From JANOGU01 sp964499865 (GTDB lineage: Bacteria; Pseudomonadota; Alphaproteobacteria; Rhodobacterales; Rhodobacteraceae): a DNA stretch of 29,151 bases. The DNA is taken from positions 1-29,151 of the forward strand of contig CAZCPY010000025.1 of NCBI GenBank assembly GCA_964499865.1, given 5' to 3'. Shown here in pieces: positions 1 to 7,165 of the stretch (the stretch's first letter is position 1; the number at the start of each line of letters is the position of its first letter). A program made the translations under genes and the position numbers. The notes beneath the pieces are model-generated. The model ran no database searches and was not told where the DNA came from. It was given only the letters and a program-made list of their open reading frames with translations.

Positions 1-801
1 GCGCAGGCCGCGGCCGAGGCGGCGCGGCCCGCCGCGCCCGCGCCCCGGGCGGATGCGGAGTTCCTCGCGCTGATGGACCGGCTGCGCGGCACGCTGGCGA
101 CGCGGCCCGACGATGTGGAGGGCCACCGCCTGCTGGCCGAGAACGAGGCGCGCCTCGGAAACCTTCCCGCCGCGCGGGCGGCGCAGGAGCGGGTGGTGGC
201 GATCCTGGGCGAGGCGGTCACGGCGGCGGATCTCGCCACGCTCGCCCGCCTGATGATCGGCGCCGCGGGCGGTACGGTGACGCCGGAGGCCGAAGCGGTG
301 CTGGCGCGCGCGCTGACCGCAGACGACGGCCAGCCCGACGCGCTGTTCCTGGCGGGCATCGCGCAGATGCAGATCGGGCGGCCCGACCTGGGCTTCCGCC
401 TCTGGCGCCGGTATCTGGAGGTCGCGCCCGTGGACGACCCCTGGCGGCCCGAGGTGCTGTCCCAGATGGAGGTGCTGGCGGCCGCGGCGGGCGAGGACTG
501 GCAGGCGCCGCAGGTGCCCCGCGGCGGGCCGACCGAGGCGGATGTCGCCGCCGCCGCCGACATGACCGAGGACGAGCGCCGCGCGATGGCCGCGGGCATG
601 GTGGAACGCCTGGCCGGACGGCTGGCGACCGAAGGCGGCACGGCGGCGGACTGGGCGCGGCTCGTCGGTGCGCTGGCGGTGCTGGGCCAGACCGATCGCG
701 CCCGGGCGGTGCTGGAAGAGGCGCGCACCACCTTTGCCGGACGTGCGGGCGACATGGCGCTTCTGGAAGAGGCCGCGCGGGTGGCGGGCCTCGCCGAATG
801 A
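1..801 (+). CDS. ccmI: Cytochrome c biogenesis protein CcmI, C-terminal part
   Basis: The frame is open from the first base of the window, so the 5' end lies outside; 266 residues are visible. They form helical TPR-type repeats: a segment with EGHRLLAENEARLGN, and a second with LFLAGIAQMQIGRPDLGFR, the typical TPR pattern of an Ala/Gly/Leu helix pair. An Ala/Pro-rich linker opens the visible part, as expected between the membrane N-terminus and the periplasmic TPR domain of CcmI. The family presents apocytochrome c to the CcmFH heme ligase in the periplasm. The stop overlaps the ruvX start by 4 bases. Identification rests on repeat pattern and overall likeness; a generic TPR protein is the alternative. 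Confidence 0.75.
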   Translation, partial: AQAAAEAARPAAPAPRADAEFLALMDRLRGTLATRPDDVEGHRLLAENEARLGNLPAARAAQERVVAILGEAVTAADLATLARLMIGAAGGTVTPEAEAVLARALTADDGQPDALFLAGIAQMQIGRPDLGFRLWRRYLEVAPVDDPWRPEVLSQMEVLAAAAGEDWQAPQVPRGGPTEADVAAAADMTEDERRAMAAGMVERLAGRLATEGGTAADWARLVGALAVLGQTDRARAVLEEARTTFAGRAGDMALLEEAARVAGLAE

Positions 802-1271
802 CGCCCGCCGACTTTGCCGCCGCCCTGCCCGCGCAGGGTGCGCTGATCGGCCTCGACCTTGGCACCAGGACCATCGGGGTGGCGCTGTCCGACCTGCGCC
901 GGCAGGTGGCGACGCCCGCGCAGGTGATCGCGCGCACCAAGTTCGCCGCGGATGCGGCGGCGCTTCTCGGCCTCGCCACGGCCCGCGGCGCGGTGGGGCT
1001 GGTGCTGGGCCTGCCGCTCAACATGGACGGAAGCGAAGGCCCGCGGGCGCAATCGACCCGCGCCTTTGCCCGCAACCTCGGCCCGCTCGCCCCCCTGCCG
1101 ATCCTGTTCTGGGACGAAAGGCTCAGCACGGTCGCGGCAGAACGGGCGCTCCTTGCGGCGGATATGTCGCGGAAACGTCGGTCCGAGGTGATCGACGCCG
1201 TGGCCGCGGGCTATATCCTGCAGGGGGCGCTGGACCGGCTGGCGCATCTGGCCCGGGCGGGAGGCGCATGA
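798..1271 (+). CDS. ruvX: Putative pre-16S rRNA nuclease / Holliday junction resolvase-like RuvX (YqgF)
   Basis: 157 residues, normal for the family. The RNase H-like fold signature is clear: GLDLGTRTIGVALSD at residues 18-32 with first metal-binding Asp20, then LGLPLNMDGSEGPRAQ in the middle, FWDERLST with the second acidic residue, and the C-terminal EVIDAVAAGYIL with the last Asp. The family acts in the cytoplasm in 16S rRNA 5'-end maturation and was earlier called a Holliday resolvase. It begins in a 4-base overlap with ccmI and ends in a 4-base overlap with the DUF1289 gene, so the three are probably co-transcribed and translationally coupled. Confidence 0.93.
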   Translation: MTPADFAAALPAQGALIGLDLGTRTIGVALSDLRRQVATPAQVIARTKFAADAAALLGLATARGAVGLVLGLPLNMDGSEGPRAQSTRAFARNLGPLAPLPILFWDERLSTVAAERALLAADMSRKRRSEVIDAVAAGYILQGALDRLAHLARAGGA

Positions 1272-1534
1272 ACGACCTGAGCGACCCGCCCGAAGACCCC
1301 GACGCCGAAACCGAACTCTGGCGCCGCAACGAGATCGACAGCCCCTGCGTCAAGCTCTGCGTCATCCACCCCGAGGAACGCATCTGCGTGGGATGCTTCC
1401 GCACGATGGAAGAGATCTCCACCTGGTCGCGCCTGACCCCGCGCGAACGCCGCGCGGTCATGGCCGACCTGCCCGCCCGCGCGCCAAGGCTCGCCAGGCG
1501 CCGCGGCGGACGCACCGGACGGCTGGACCGCTAG
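1268..1534 (+). CDS. DUF1289 domain protein
   Basis: 88 residues, starting at the ATG that overlaps the ruvX stop. The core carries four cysteines as SPCVKLC and CVGCF, i.e. C-x3-C and C-x2-C, followed by an Arg-rich helical tail (LTPRERRAVM, then a basic C-terminus). This is the DUF1289 layout, often described as a possible Fe-S or zinc-binding small protein; function unknown. Linkage to ruvX supports a housekeeping role. It is the last gene of the rightward group and is followed by a palindromic repeat and the convergent hisH. Confidence 0.85.
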   Translation: MNDLSDPPEDPDAETELWRRNEIDSPCVKLCVIHPEERICVGCFRTMEEISTWSRLTPRERRAVMADLPARAPRLARRRGGRTGRLDR

Positions 1535-1570
1535 GCAGGCACCGGACCCTGACGGAGCCTCTCCATTGCG

Positions 1571-1679
1571 GGCGCTTCCCTCCCCCCCCGTGGGGGAGGG
1601 AGAGGGTGGGGGGGCACCCGGCCGGTCGGTCGCGCCCCCCTCCCCCGTCCCCTCTCCACAAGGGGGAAGGAAAGGCGCC
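1571..1679. repeat. C/G-tract palindromic element, copy R1
   Basis: The intergenic gap between the convergent DUF1289 gene and hisH holds a hairpin with a perfect 10-bp stem (1577-1586 with 1592-1601, loop 1587-1591), a G-run, and a second C/G-tract dyad near 1637-1672. The whole is bounded by inverted GGCGC (1571-1575) and GGCGCC (1674-1679). A similar element lies at 4172-4270 and a shorter one at 6233-6281. It may end transcription from both sides, but no T-tract follows the stem. Confidence 0.7.
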
Positions 1680-1715
1680 GGCGCAGCGGCGGTTCCGCGA
1701 TGGACACTCGCGGCC

Positions 1716-2348
1716 TCAGGCCCGCCAGCGCAGGAAGTTGGCGATCAGCCGCAGGCCGGTCGCCTGGCTTTTCTCGGGGTGGAACTGGGTGCCGATCACA
1801 TTGCCGCGGGCGACGACGGCGGTCACCGGGCCGCCGTAGTCGGCATGGGCCAGCAGGTCGCCGGGGTCTTCCGGCCGCATCGCGTAGGAATGCACGAAAT
1901 AGGCGTGGTCGCCGCTGGCGATGCCCTCCAGCACCGGGTGGCGGCGGTCGATCACCAGGTCGTTCCAGCCCATGTGCGGAACCTTCAGCCCCGGCGCGGC
2001 GATCCGCGCGACCTCGCCCGCGATCCAGCCGAAGCCGGGCGTCTGCGTGAACTCCAGCCCGCGCGTCGCCAGCATCTGCATGCCGACGCAGATGCCGAGG
2101 AACGGCACCCCCGCCCGGACGCGGCCCGCAATCGCCTCGGCCAGCCCGTCCTGCGCCAGCAGCGCCGCCCGGCAGGCCGGAAAGGCGCCGTCGCCGGGCA
2201 GCACGATACGGTCGGCACGCGCCACCACCTCGGGGTCCCGCGTCACCGCGACCTCGCCCGCCCCGGTTTCCGCCGCCATGCGCCGGAACGCCTTGGCGGC
2301 GGAATGCAGGTTGCCGCTGTCGTAGTCGACCAGCGCCGTCAGCGTCAC
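1716..2348 (-). CDS. hisH: Imidazole glycerol phosphate synthase, glutaminase subunit HisH
   Basis: 210 residues from a GTG start that overlaps the hisB stop by 4 bases; this start gives the expected N-terminus with LVDYDSGNLHS. It is a class I glutamine amidotransferase: catalytic Cys87 in GICVGMQML, His190 and Glu192 in GTQFHPEKSQ, and the oxyanion strand PGDGAF at 51-56. It supplies ammonia to HisF for the fifth step of histidine synthesis. hisA and hisF, often next in line, are not here; the gene is followed by a convergent unrelated gene across repeat R1. A much longer open frame extends upstream through hisB, but it is only a GC-rich shadow. Confidence 0.95.
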   Translation of the reverse strand: MTLTALVDYDSGNLHSAAKAFRRMAAETGAGEVAVTRDPEVVARADRIVLPGDGAFPACRAALLAQDGLAEAIAGRVRAGVPFLGICVGMQMLATRGLEFTQTPGFGWIAGEVARIAAPGLKVPHMGWNDLVIDRRHPVLEGIASGDHAYFVHSYAMRPEDPGDLLAHADYGGPVTAVVARGNVIGTQFHPEKSQATGLRLIANFLRWRA

Positions 2349-2929
2349 AGCGCGCCCTTGGTGGAGGGGATGCCGGTCGCGCGCGGGTCGGGCTCTGCCG
2401 CCTGGCGCAGGGCGCGGGCGACGGCCTTGAAGGTCGCCTCGGCGATGTGGTGGGCGTTCAGGCCGTGGATCAGGTCGAGGTGCAGGGTGATCCCGCCGTG
2501 GACCGACAGCGCCTGGAAGAACTCGCGCACCAGTTCGGTGTCGAAGCTGCCGATCCGGGCCGCCGGGAAAGGCACGTTCCACACCAGATAGGGCCGCCCC
2601 GACAGGTCCAGCGCGCAGGCGACCTGGGTGTCGTCCATCGCCAGCCGACAGTCGCCGTAGCGCCGGATGCCCGCCTTGTCGCCAAGCGCGCGCGCCAGCG
2701 CCTGGCCCAACGCGATGCCGCAATCCTCGACCGTGTGGTGGTCGTCGATGTGGCGGTCGCCCTCGGCCCGCAGCGCGATGTCGATGCGGGAATGGCGGGC
2801 AAGCTGGTCCAGCATGTGGTCGAAGAACCCCACGCCGGTGGCGATCTGCGCCACCCCCGTGCCGTCCAGCGCCACGCGCGCCGCAATGCGCGTCTCGGTC
2901 GTCTGGCGGGTGATTTCGGCCTGCCGCAT
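2345..2929 (-). CDS. hisB: Imidazoleglycerol-phosphate dehydratase
   Basis: 194 residues, the length of monofunctional HisB. Metal-binding motifs are intact: FDHML at 36-40, DDHHTVED at 62-69, and the second repeat with AHHIAEATFKA near the C-terminus. It dehydrates imidazole glycerol phosphate to imidazole acetol phosphate in histidine synthesis. It is first in a two-gene unit with hisH (GTGA overlap). About 80 bases without features separate it from the LysE-type gene on the same strand. Confidence 0.96.
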   Translation of the reverse strand: MRQAEITRQTTETRIAARVALDGTGVAQIATGVGFFDHMLDQLARHSRIDIALRAEGDRHIDDHHTVEDCGIALGQALARALGDKAGIRRYGDCRLAMDDTQVACALDLSGRPYLVWNVPFPAARIGSFDTELVREFFQALSVHGGITLHLDLIHGLNAHHIAEATFKAVARALRQAAEPDPRATGIPSTKGAL

Positions 2930-3010
2930 GGCGCGCGCCCCCGTGATGACGGTTCGAGGCCGGGCTTACGGCGGGCGGGGCCCGAGGGCAAGTGCCTGGG
3001 GGGCAAGCGG

Positions 3011-3601
3011 TCAGGTCCCCAGCATCGGCCAGAGCGAGGCGAGCAGCAGCCCCGCCATCCCCAGGTTGAAGCCGCGCAGCCGCCCCGGCACCGCCAGCCA
3101 GCCCCGCAGGCCCTGCCCGAGCGCCGCCCAGATCGCCACCGAGGGCAGGTTCACCGCGGCGAAGACCGCCGCCACCGCCGCCATGTCGGCCGCGCCCGGC
3201 CCGGGCGCATAGACCGTGGTCGCGCTCAGCGCCATCGCCCAGGCCTTGGGGTTGACCCACTGGAAGGCCGCCGCCTGCGCCGCCGTGAAGGGCCGCCCGC
3301 CCGGCCGCCCGGGCTCGGGCGGTGCGGCGGTGGCGATGCGCCAGGCCAGCCAGACCATGTAGCCCACTGCCGCCAGCTTCAGCGCCAGCGCCACCCGCGG
3401 CTCTGCCGCCAGGGCGCCAAGGCCGATCCCCACCAGGAACACCATCAGCGCATGGCCGCCGCTGATCCCCAGCATGTGCGGCACCGTGCGGCGCAGGCCG
3501 AAGTTCGCGCCGGAGGCCAGCAGCATCATGTTGTTCGGCCCCGGCGTGGCCGAGGTGGCGAAGGCAAAGGCCGCAAGGGCGATCATCGCATCGGAGGTCA
3601 T
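3011..3601 (-). CDS. LysE/RhtB-family amino acid exporter
   Basis: 196 residues, hydrophobic, with about six predicted membrane segments. The N-terminal TPGPNNMMLLASGANFGLRR segment (about residues 19-38) is the LysE/RhtB hallmark, and QWVNPKAW in the second half is the second conserved loop. The family exports amino acids or small metabolites across the inner membrane. It is divergent from an Lrp/AsnC regulator 73 bases away, the arrangement seen when such a regulator controls the exporter. The substrate cannot be read from sequence. Confidence 0.88.
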   Translation of the reverse strand: MTSDAMIALAAFAFATSATPGPNNMMLLASGANFGLRRTVPHMLGISGGHALMVFLVGIGLGALAAEPRVALALKLAAVGYMVWLAWRIATAAPPEPGRPGGRPFTAAQAAAFQWVNPKAWAMALSATTVYAPGPGAADMAAVAAVFAAVNLPSVAIWAALGQGLRGWLAVPGRLRGFNLGMAGLLLASLWPMLGT

Positions 3602-3674
3602 GGGCGCGATCCTGCCCCGCCCTGGCCCGCAGGGGATTGCGAATCTTGTCCGCCGGGGTCATTCCTTGCAATCC
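3602..3674. promoter_or_regulatory. Divergent control region of exporter and Lrp/AsnC gene
   Basis: The 73-base gap contains an inverted pair, GATTGC at 3635-3640 and GCAATC at 3668-3673, flanking an ATTCC-bearing spacer. It is a plausible but unproven site for the adjacent regulator. The right half-site touches the start codon of the regulator gene, which would suit autorepression. No clear -35/-10 pair was recognised. Confidence 0.3.
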
Positions 3675-4127
3675 ATGACCGACCTTGACGCCATCGGCAC
3701 ACGCATCTTGCGCGAACTGCGGCGCGACGGGCGAATCGCCAACCAGGACCTGGCCGTGCGGGTGGGCCTGTCGCCCTCGGCCTGCCTGCGCCGGGTGCAG
3801 GAGATGGAGCGCCGCGGCCTGATCCGCGGCTACCGCGCCGTGATCGACCCCGCCGCCCGGGGGATCGGCTTCACGGCCTTCGTCGCGGTCGGGCTGAACG
3901 CGCATACCAAGTCCAGCCAGGAGGGCTTCGAGCGCGCCGTCGCACGGGCCGACGAGGTGACGGAATGCCACAACGTCACCGGCACGGTGGAATACCTGCT
4001 GCGCGTCGACTGCGCCGACCTTGCGGCCTACAAGCGGTTCCATGCCGAGGTGCTGGGCACCACGCCGGGCGTCGTCGCGATCACCACCTATGTGGTGATG
4101 GACAGCCCCAAGGACGACCGCGCCTGA
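3675..4127 (+). CDS. Lrp/AsnC-family transcriptional regulator
   Basis: 150 residues, normal for the family. N-terminal winged helix-turn-helix at about 5-60 (LDAIGTRILRELRRDGR, then LAVRVGLSPSACLRRVQEM), followed by a C-terminal RAM/AsnC ligand domain with ECHNVTGTVEYLLRV and TTPGVVAITTYVVM. Members form octamers that sense amino acids. The ATG was chosen because it is the first in-frame start that gives the canonical N-terminus; the longer upstream reading lacks similarity. It is divergent from the LysE-type exporter, its likely target. Confidence 0.92.
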   Translation: MTDLDAIGTRILRELRRDGRIANQDLAVRVGLSPSACLRRVQEMERRGLIRGYRAVIDPAARGIGFTAFVAVGLNAHTKSSQEGFERAVARADEVTECHNVTGTVEYLLRVDCADLAAYKRFHAEVLGTTPGVVAITTYVVMDSPKDDRA

Positions 4128-4171
4128 ACGCGGCCCGCAAGCGACGACGACGGGCGGAACCTGTCGGCCCC

Positions 4172-4270
4172 GGGTGCCTCCCTCCCCCCTCGTGGGGAAG
4201 GGATGGGGTGGGGGGGGGGCGCCCGGCCGGGATGCGGGGAGCCCCTCCCCGCAAGGGGGAGGGCAGGCCC
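4172..4270. repeat. C/G-tract palindromic element, copy R2
   Basis: It lies between the convergent Lrp/AsnC gene and lpxB. It shares with R1 the order C-tract, GTGGGG, AGGGA, a long G-run, then CCCGGCCGG, and ends in a second dyad (CCTCCCC, loop GCAA, GGGGGAGG). The first stem is less perfect than in R1. Its position matches R1: between two stop codons of facing genes. Confidence 0.68.
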
Positions 4271-4300
4271 CCCGCCGCAAGCGCTCCGTTGGGAAGCGCC

Positions 4301-4360
4301 GCCCTACCCTACCCTACCCTGCCCTACCCTGCCCCGCCCTACCCTGCCCCGCCCTACCCA
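4301..4360. repeat. 5-base tandem repeat (A/G)CCC(T/C), 12 units
   Basis: Sixty bases read as twelve units of period 5, mostly ACCCT or GCCCT with two GCCCC and a final ACCCA. A 15-base higher-order unit (GCCCC-GCCCT-ACCCT) recurs. The lpxB stop codon (4354-4356 on the minus strand) and its last Gly codon lie inside the array. Such short-period arrays can change length by slippage. Confidence 0.85.
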
Positions 4361-5487
4361 GCCGCCAGCCGCGCCAGCACCGACCGGGCGGCCCGCAGCC
4401 CCGGCGGCTCGCCGCCCTGGCCCAGGCGTTCCATCGTCAGCCGCATCGCGGCATCCTGCGCGCGGCGCTCTTCGGGGTCGGTCATCAGGCGCGCGAGCGC
4501 CGGCGCGATGCGGGCGGGGCGGCAGTCGCGGCCGATGAACTCGGGCACCGCGCGCGTCTCGGACACCAGGTTGACCAGCGTCACCGTCTCCACCCGCGCC
4601 ATCCGCCGCATCAGCCACAGCGTCAGCGGGTGCATGTCATAGGCGATGACCATCGGGCAGGCGTTGGCGGCAAGCTCCAGCGACACGGTGCCGGAAGCCG
4701 CCAGCGCCACATCCGCCGCGGCGAAGGCCGCGCGCTTGCGGGCGGGGTCGGTCACGATCTCGGGCCGGATCGGCCAGTCGCGCACCGCCTCGCGCACCAT
4801 GGGCAGCACGCCCGGCACCGTGGGCAGCGCCACCCGCAGGTTGGCGAAGCGGGGGCGCAGCAGCGCCAGCGTGGTGCCGATCACCGGCGCCAGCCGCGCC
4901 ACCTCGCCCCGCCGCGACCCCGGCAGGGCCAGCACCAGGGGGCCGCTTCCGGCAAAGGCATTGGCCTCCTGCGGCGTGGCGCGCGGCTCGGCCACCACCG
5001 GGTGGCCGACGAAATCGCAGGTCATGCCCGCGACGGTCATGTAGGGCGGCTCGAAGGGCAGAAGCGCCAGCACGTGGTCGATCACCCGCGCCATCTTCGC
5101 CGCCCGCCCCGGCCGCCAGGCCCAGACCGAAGGTGCCACGTAGTGGATCGTCCTCAGCCCCGGGCTGGCGGCGCGGGCGAGTTTCGCCACCCGCAGGCAG
5201 AAGTCGGGGCTGTCGATGGTGACCAGCGCATCGGGCGCGGCCTCGATCGCGGCCCGGGCCGTCTGCCGGATGCGGGCCTTGAGCGCGAAATACTTCGGCA
5301 GCACCTCGGCGATGCCCATGACCGCGATCTCGTCCATCGGGAACAGGCTTGCCAGACCTTCGGCCTGCATCGCAGGCCCGCCGACGCCCGCGAAGGTGAC
5401 GCCCGGCGCCAGGGCCTTCAGCCCCGCCATCAGCGCCGCTCCCAGCCGGTCGCCCGAAGGCTCGCCCGCCACCAGGAACAGCTTCAT
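4354..5487 (-). CDS. lpxB: Lipid-A-disaccharide synthase
   Basis: 377 residues, normal for LpxB (GT19 family). N-terminus MKLFLVAGEPSGDRLGA is the nucleotide-sugar fold signature; later motifs are the IDSPDFCLR segment, YVAPSVWAWRPGRA, DFVGHPVV, LALPGSRRGEV, and AASGTVSLELA. It joins UDP-diacylglucosamine and lipid X at the inner membrane face. The ATG overlaps the lpxI stop by 4 bases. The stop codon is contributed by the 5-base tandem repeat, so the extreme C-terminus may differ between strains. It is the last gene of the leftward envelope block. Confidence 0.96.
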   Translation of the reverse strand: MKLFLVAGEPSGDRLGAALMAGLKALAPGVTFAGVGGPAMQAEGLASLFPMDEIAVMGIAEVLPKYFALKARIRQTARAAIEAAPDALVTIDSPDFCLRVAKLARAASPGLRTIHYVAPSVWAWRPGRAAKMARVIDHVLALLPFEPPYMTVAGMTCDFVGHPVVAEPRATPQEANAFAGSGPLVLALPGSRRGEVARLAPVIGTTLALLRPRFANLRVALPTVPGVLPMVREAVRDWPIRPEIVTDPARKRAAFAAADVALAASGTVSLELAANACPMVIAYDMHPLTLWLMRRMARVETVTLVNLVSETRAVPEFIGRDCRPARIAPALARLMTDPEERRAQDAAMRLTMERLGQGGEPPGLRAARSVLARLAAG

Positions 5488-6371
5488 GCCCGCGCCCAGA
5501 GGAACAGGCCCGCCGCCCGCGCCGCTGCGACCGCCCTTTCGCGGTCGAGCAGCAGGACGCCCCCCGCCTGCCAGGCGATGCCAGAAAGGCCCGCCGACGC
5601 GGCGGCGACCACCGTCGCGGGGCCAAGCGCGGGCAGGTCCACACGGCGGTCCTGCCCGGGCTTGGGCGCCTTGTAGAGCAGCCCGCCACAGGGCGACGGG
5701 CGAAGGCCCGGCGGGATCGCCATGAGACCGGCCAGCATCGCGTCCGTGCCCGGCAGCGCCTCGACGGCCAGGCACAGGCCGCCCTGCACCACCGCCCCCT
5801 GCCCCACGTCCGCCGCCCCCAGCGCCGCGACGATCCCCGCCGCCCGCGCTGCGTCCCTTTCGTCCGCGGCGGTCACCTGCCCGCACAGCAGGCCCTCGCC
5901 CGGCACCAGCGACGGCGCCACCTCGTCCACGCCGCGGACCGTCAACCCCTGCTCCTCGAACAGCGCCACGACCTCGCGCAGGGTGGCATCGTCGCCCTGC
6001 CCCATCGCCGCCATCAGCCGCGGCAGCAGGTCGGCCGTCGCGGGGTCGATCAGCGCGGGGTCAAGCGCCGCGGGACGGTGCACCGCGCCTGCAAAGACCA
6101 CCTCGGTCACGCCCGCGTCCTGCAAGGCGCGCAGGGCCGGGGCCAGGCGCTCCAGCCGGAAGGTCAGGTCGGGGGTCAGGCCCGCGGGCGCGAAGCCCTC
6201 GATCGCCGCCACCAGCGGACCGGCAGGCGGAAGGCGCCTCCCTCCCCCCCCTTGGGTGAGGGATGGGGGAGGGGAGGCGCCCGTCGCCGATCCGCAAGCA
6301 TCGCCCCGCAGCGCGGCCACCACGGCCGCCGCCAAAGACCCCGCCCCGGCGATCACCGCGATGCGGGTCAT
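5484..6371 (-). CDS. lpxI: UDP-2,3-diacylglucosamine pyrophosphatase LpxI with an internal repeat insertion
   Basis: 295 residues; family members are about 270-280. It hydrolyses UDP-diacylglucosamine to lipid X, the LpxH replacement used by many alphaproteobacteria. Supporting segments are the N-terminal IAVIAGAGSLA, FAGAVHRP, GQGDDATLREVVALFEEQG, DVGQGAVVQGGLCLAVEA, GTDAML, and YKAPKPGQDRRVDLPALGP with a probable catalytic Asp near 245. Residues about 23-50 do not fit the family: they are low-complexity and encoded around a 49-base palindrome (6233-6281). The frame stays open through it, so the gene may still work. It has 4-base overlaps with lpxA upstream and lpxB downstream. Confidence 0.9.
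   Translation of the reverse strand: MTRIAVIAGAGSLAAAVVAALRGDACGSATGASPPPSLTQGGGGRRLPPAGPLVAAIEGFAPAGLTPDLTFRLERLAPALRALQDAGVTEVVFAGAVHRPAALDPALIDPATADLLPRLMAAMGQGDDATLREVVALFEEQGLTVRGVDEVAPSLVPGEGLLCGQVTAADERDAARAAGIVAALGAADVGQGAVVQGGLCLAVEALPGTDAMLAGLMAIPPGLRPSPCGGLLYKAPKPGQDRRVDLPALGPATVVAAASAGLSGIAWQAGGVLLLDRERAVAAARAAGLFLWARA
6233..6281. repeat. Palindromic element inside lpxI, copy R3
   Basis: Perfect 10-bp inverted ends GGCGCCTCCC (6233-6242) and GGGAGGCGCC (6272-6281) enclose C-tract and G-tract arms that can extend the stem. The order C-tract, AGGGAT, G-run, GGCGCCCG resembles R1 and R2. In the lpxI frame it encodes LpxI residues 31-47, a Ser/Pro stretch then SLTQGGGGRR, with no stop. 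Confidence 0.75.
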
Positions 6372-7162
6372 CTGGGCGTCAGGAAGCTGCGGTCGGACGC
6401 GCCCAGGATGAACTCCGCCACCTCGCGCACCGGGGCGCTGGCGGTGGTCTCGGCCAGTCGCCGGGCACGGTCGAGGAAGGCGCCCTCGCCGTCCTTCAGC
6501 TCCTGGTAGGCCTCGCGCAGCGCGGTGATGTCGGCGCGGTCCATGCCGCGGCGCTTCAACCCCACGAGGTTCAGCCCTTCCAGCTCGCCCCGGGGCGCCT
6601 GCACCAGGCCGAAGGGGATGACGTCGTTCGTCACCATCGTCACCGCCCCGATGATCGCGCCGCGGCCCACGCGCACGAACTGGTGGATGCCCGACAGCCC
6701 GCCCACGATCACGTCGTCGCCAAGCATGACATGGCCTGCGATGGCCACGTTGTTCACCAGGATCACGCGGTCGCCGATCTGCGCGTCGTGCCCCACATGG
6801 GCCCCTGTCATCACCAGCACGTCGCAGCCCAGCCGCGTGACCCCGCCGCCCCCGGCGGTGCCGGTGTTCAGCGTCGCCCCCTCGCGGATGCGGCAGCGGG
6901 CGCCGACGACCAGCCGCGTGCGCTCGCCCGCATACTTGAGGTCCTGCGGCACCTCGCCCACGGTGGCGAAGGGCCAGACCGTGGACCCCTCGCCGATCTC
7001 GGTCCAGCCGGTGACCACGGCATGCGACTTCAGCGTGACGCCGCGGGCCAGGCGGACCTCTGGGCCGACATGGCAGAAGGGGCCGATGCGGCAGTCCGGG
7101 CCGATTTCGGCGCCGTCCTCCACCACCGCCGAGGGGTGGACCCGGGCAGAGGGGTCGATCAT
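6368..7162 (-). CDS. lpxA: UDP-N-acetylglucosamine acyltransferase
   Basis: 264 residues, normal for LpxA. The N-terminal two thirds is a left-handed beta-helix of hexapeptide repeats (for example IGPDCRIGPFCHVG). Catalytic His125 lies in GAHVGHD, at the same number as in the E. coli enzyme, and HQFVRVGRGAIIG begins at 160. The C-terminal helical part has the NLVGLKRRGM segment typical of the family. It transfers a 3-hydroxyacyl chain to UDP-GlcNAc, the first lipid A step. It starts 3 bases after fabZ and overlaps lpxI by 4 bases. Confidence 0.97.
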   Translation of the reverse strand: MIDPSARVHPSAVVEDGAEIGPDCRIGPFCHVGPEVRLARGVTLKSHAVVTGWTEIGEGSTVWPFATVGEVPQDLKYAGERTRLVVGARCRIREGATLNTGTAGGGGVTRLGCDVLVMTGAHVGHDAQIGDRVILVNNVAIAGHVMLGDDVIVGGLSGIHQFVRVGRGAIIGAVTMVTNDVIPFGLVQAPRGELEGLNLVGLKRRGMDRADITALREAYQELKDGEGAFLDRARRLAETTASAPVREVAEFILGASDRSFLTPR

Positions 7163-7165
7163 CCC

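Noticed and set aside
1716..4280. An 854-codon open frame on the minus strand covering hisH, hisB and the exporter gene
   Set aside because: Only its last 210 codons (hisH) look like protein; the rest is an Arg/Pro/Gly-rich shadow of hisB and the LysE-type gene.
4301..4360. Telomere-like or CRISPR repeat
   Set aside because: The CCCTA look is telomere-like, but the period is 5, not 6, and the array is internal and short. There are no spacers as in CRISPR.
4203..4642. Small Pro/Tyr-rich repeat protein read from the plus strand
   Set aside because: It is the translation of the 5-base repeat running into antisense lpxB; there is no ribosome-binding site or family likeness.
5484..6371. lpxI as a pseudogene
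   Set aside because: The inserted repeat keeps the frame, no stop is present, and all downstream motifs are intact.
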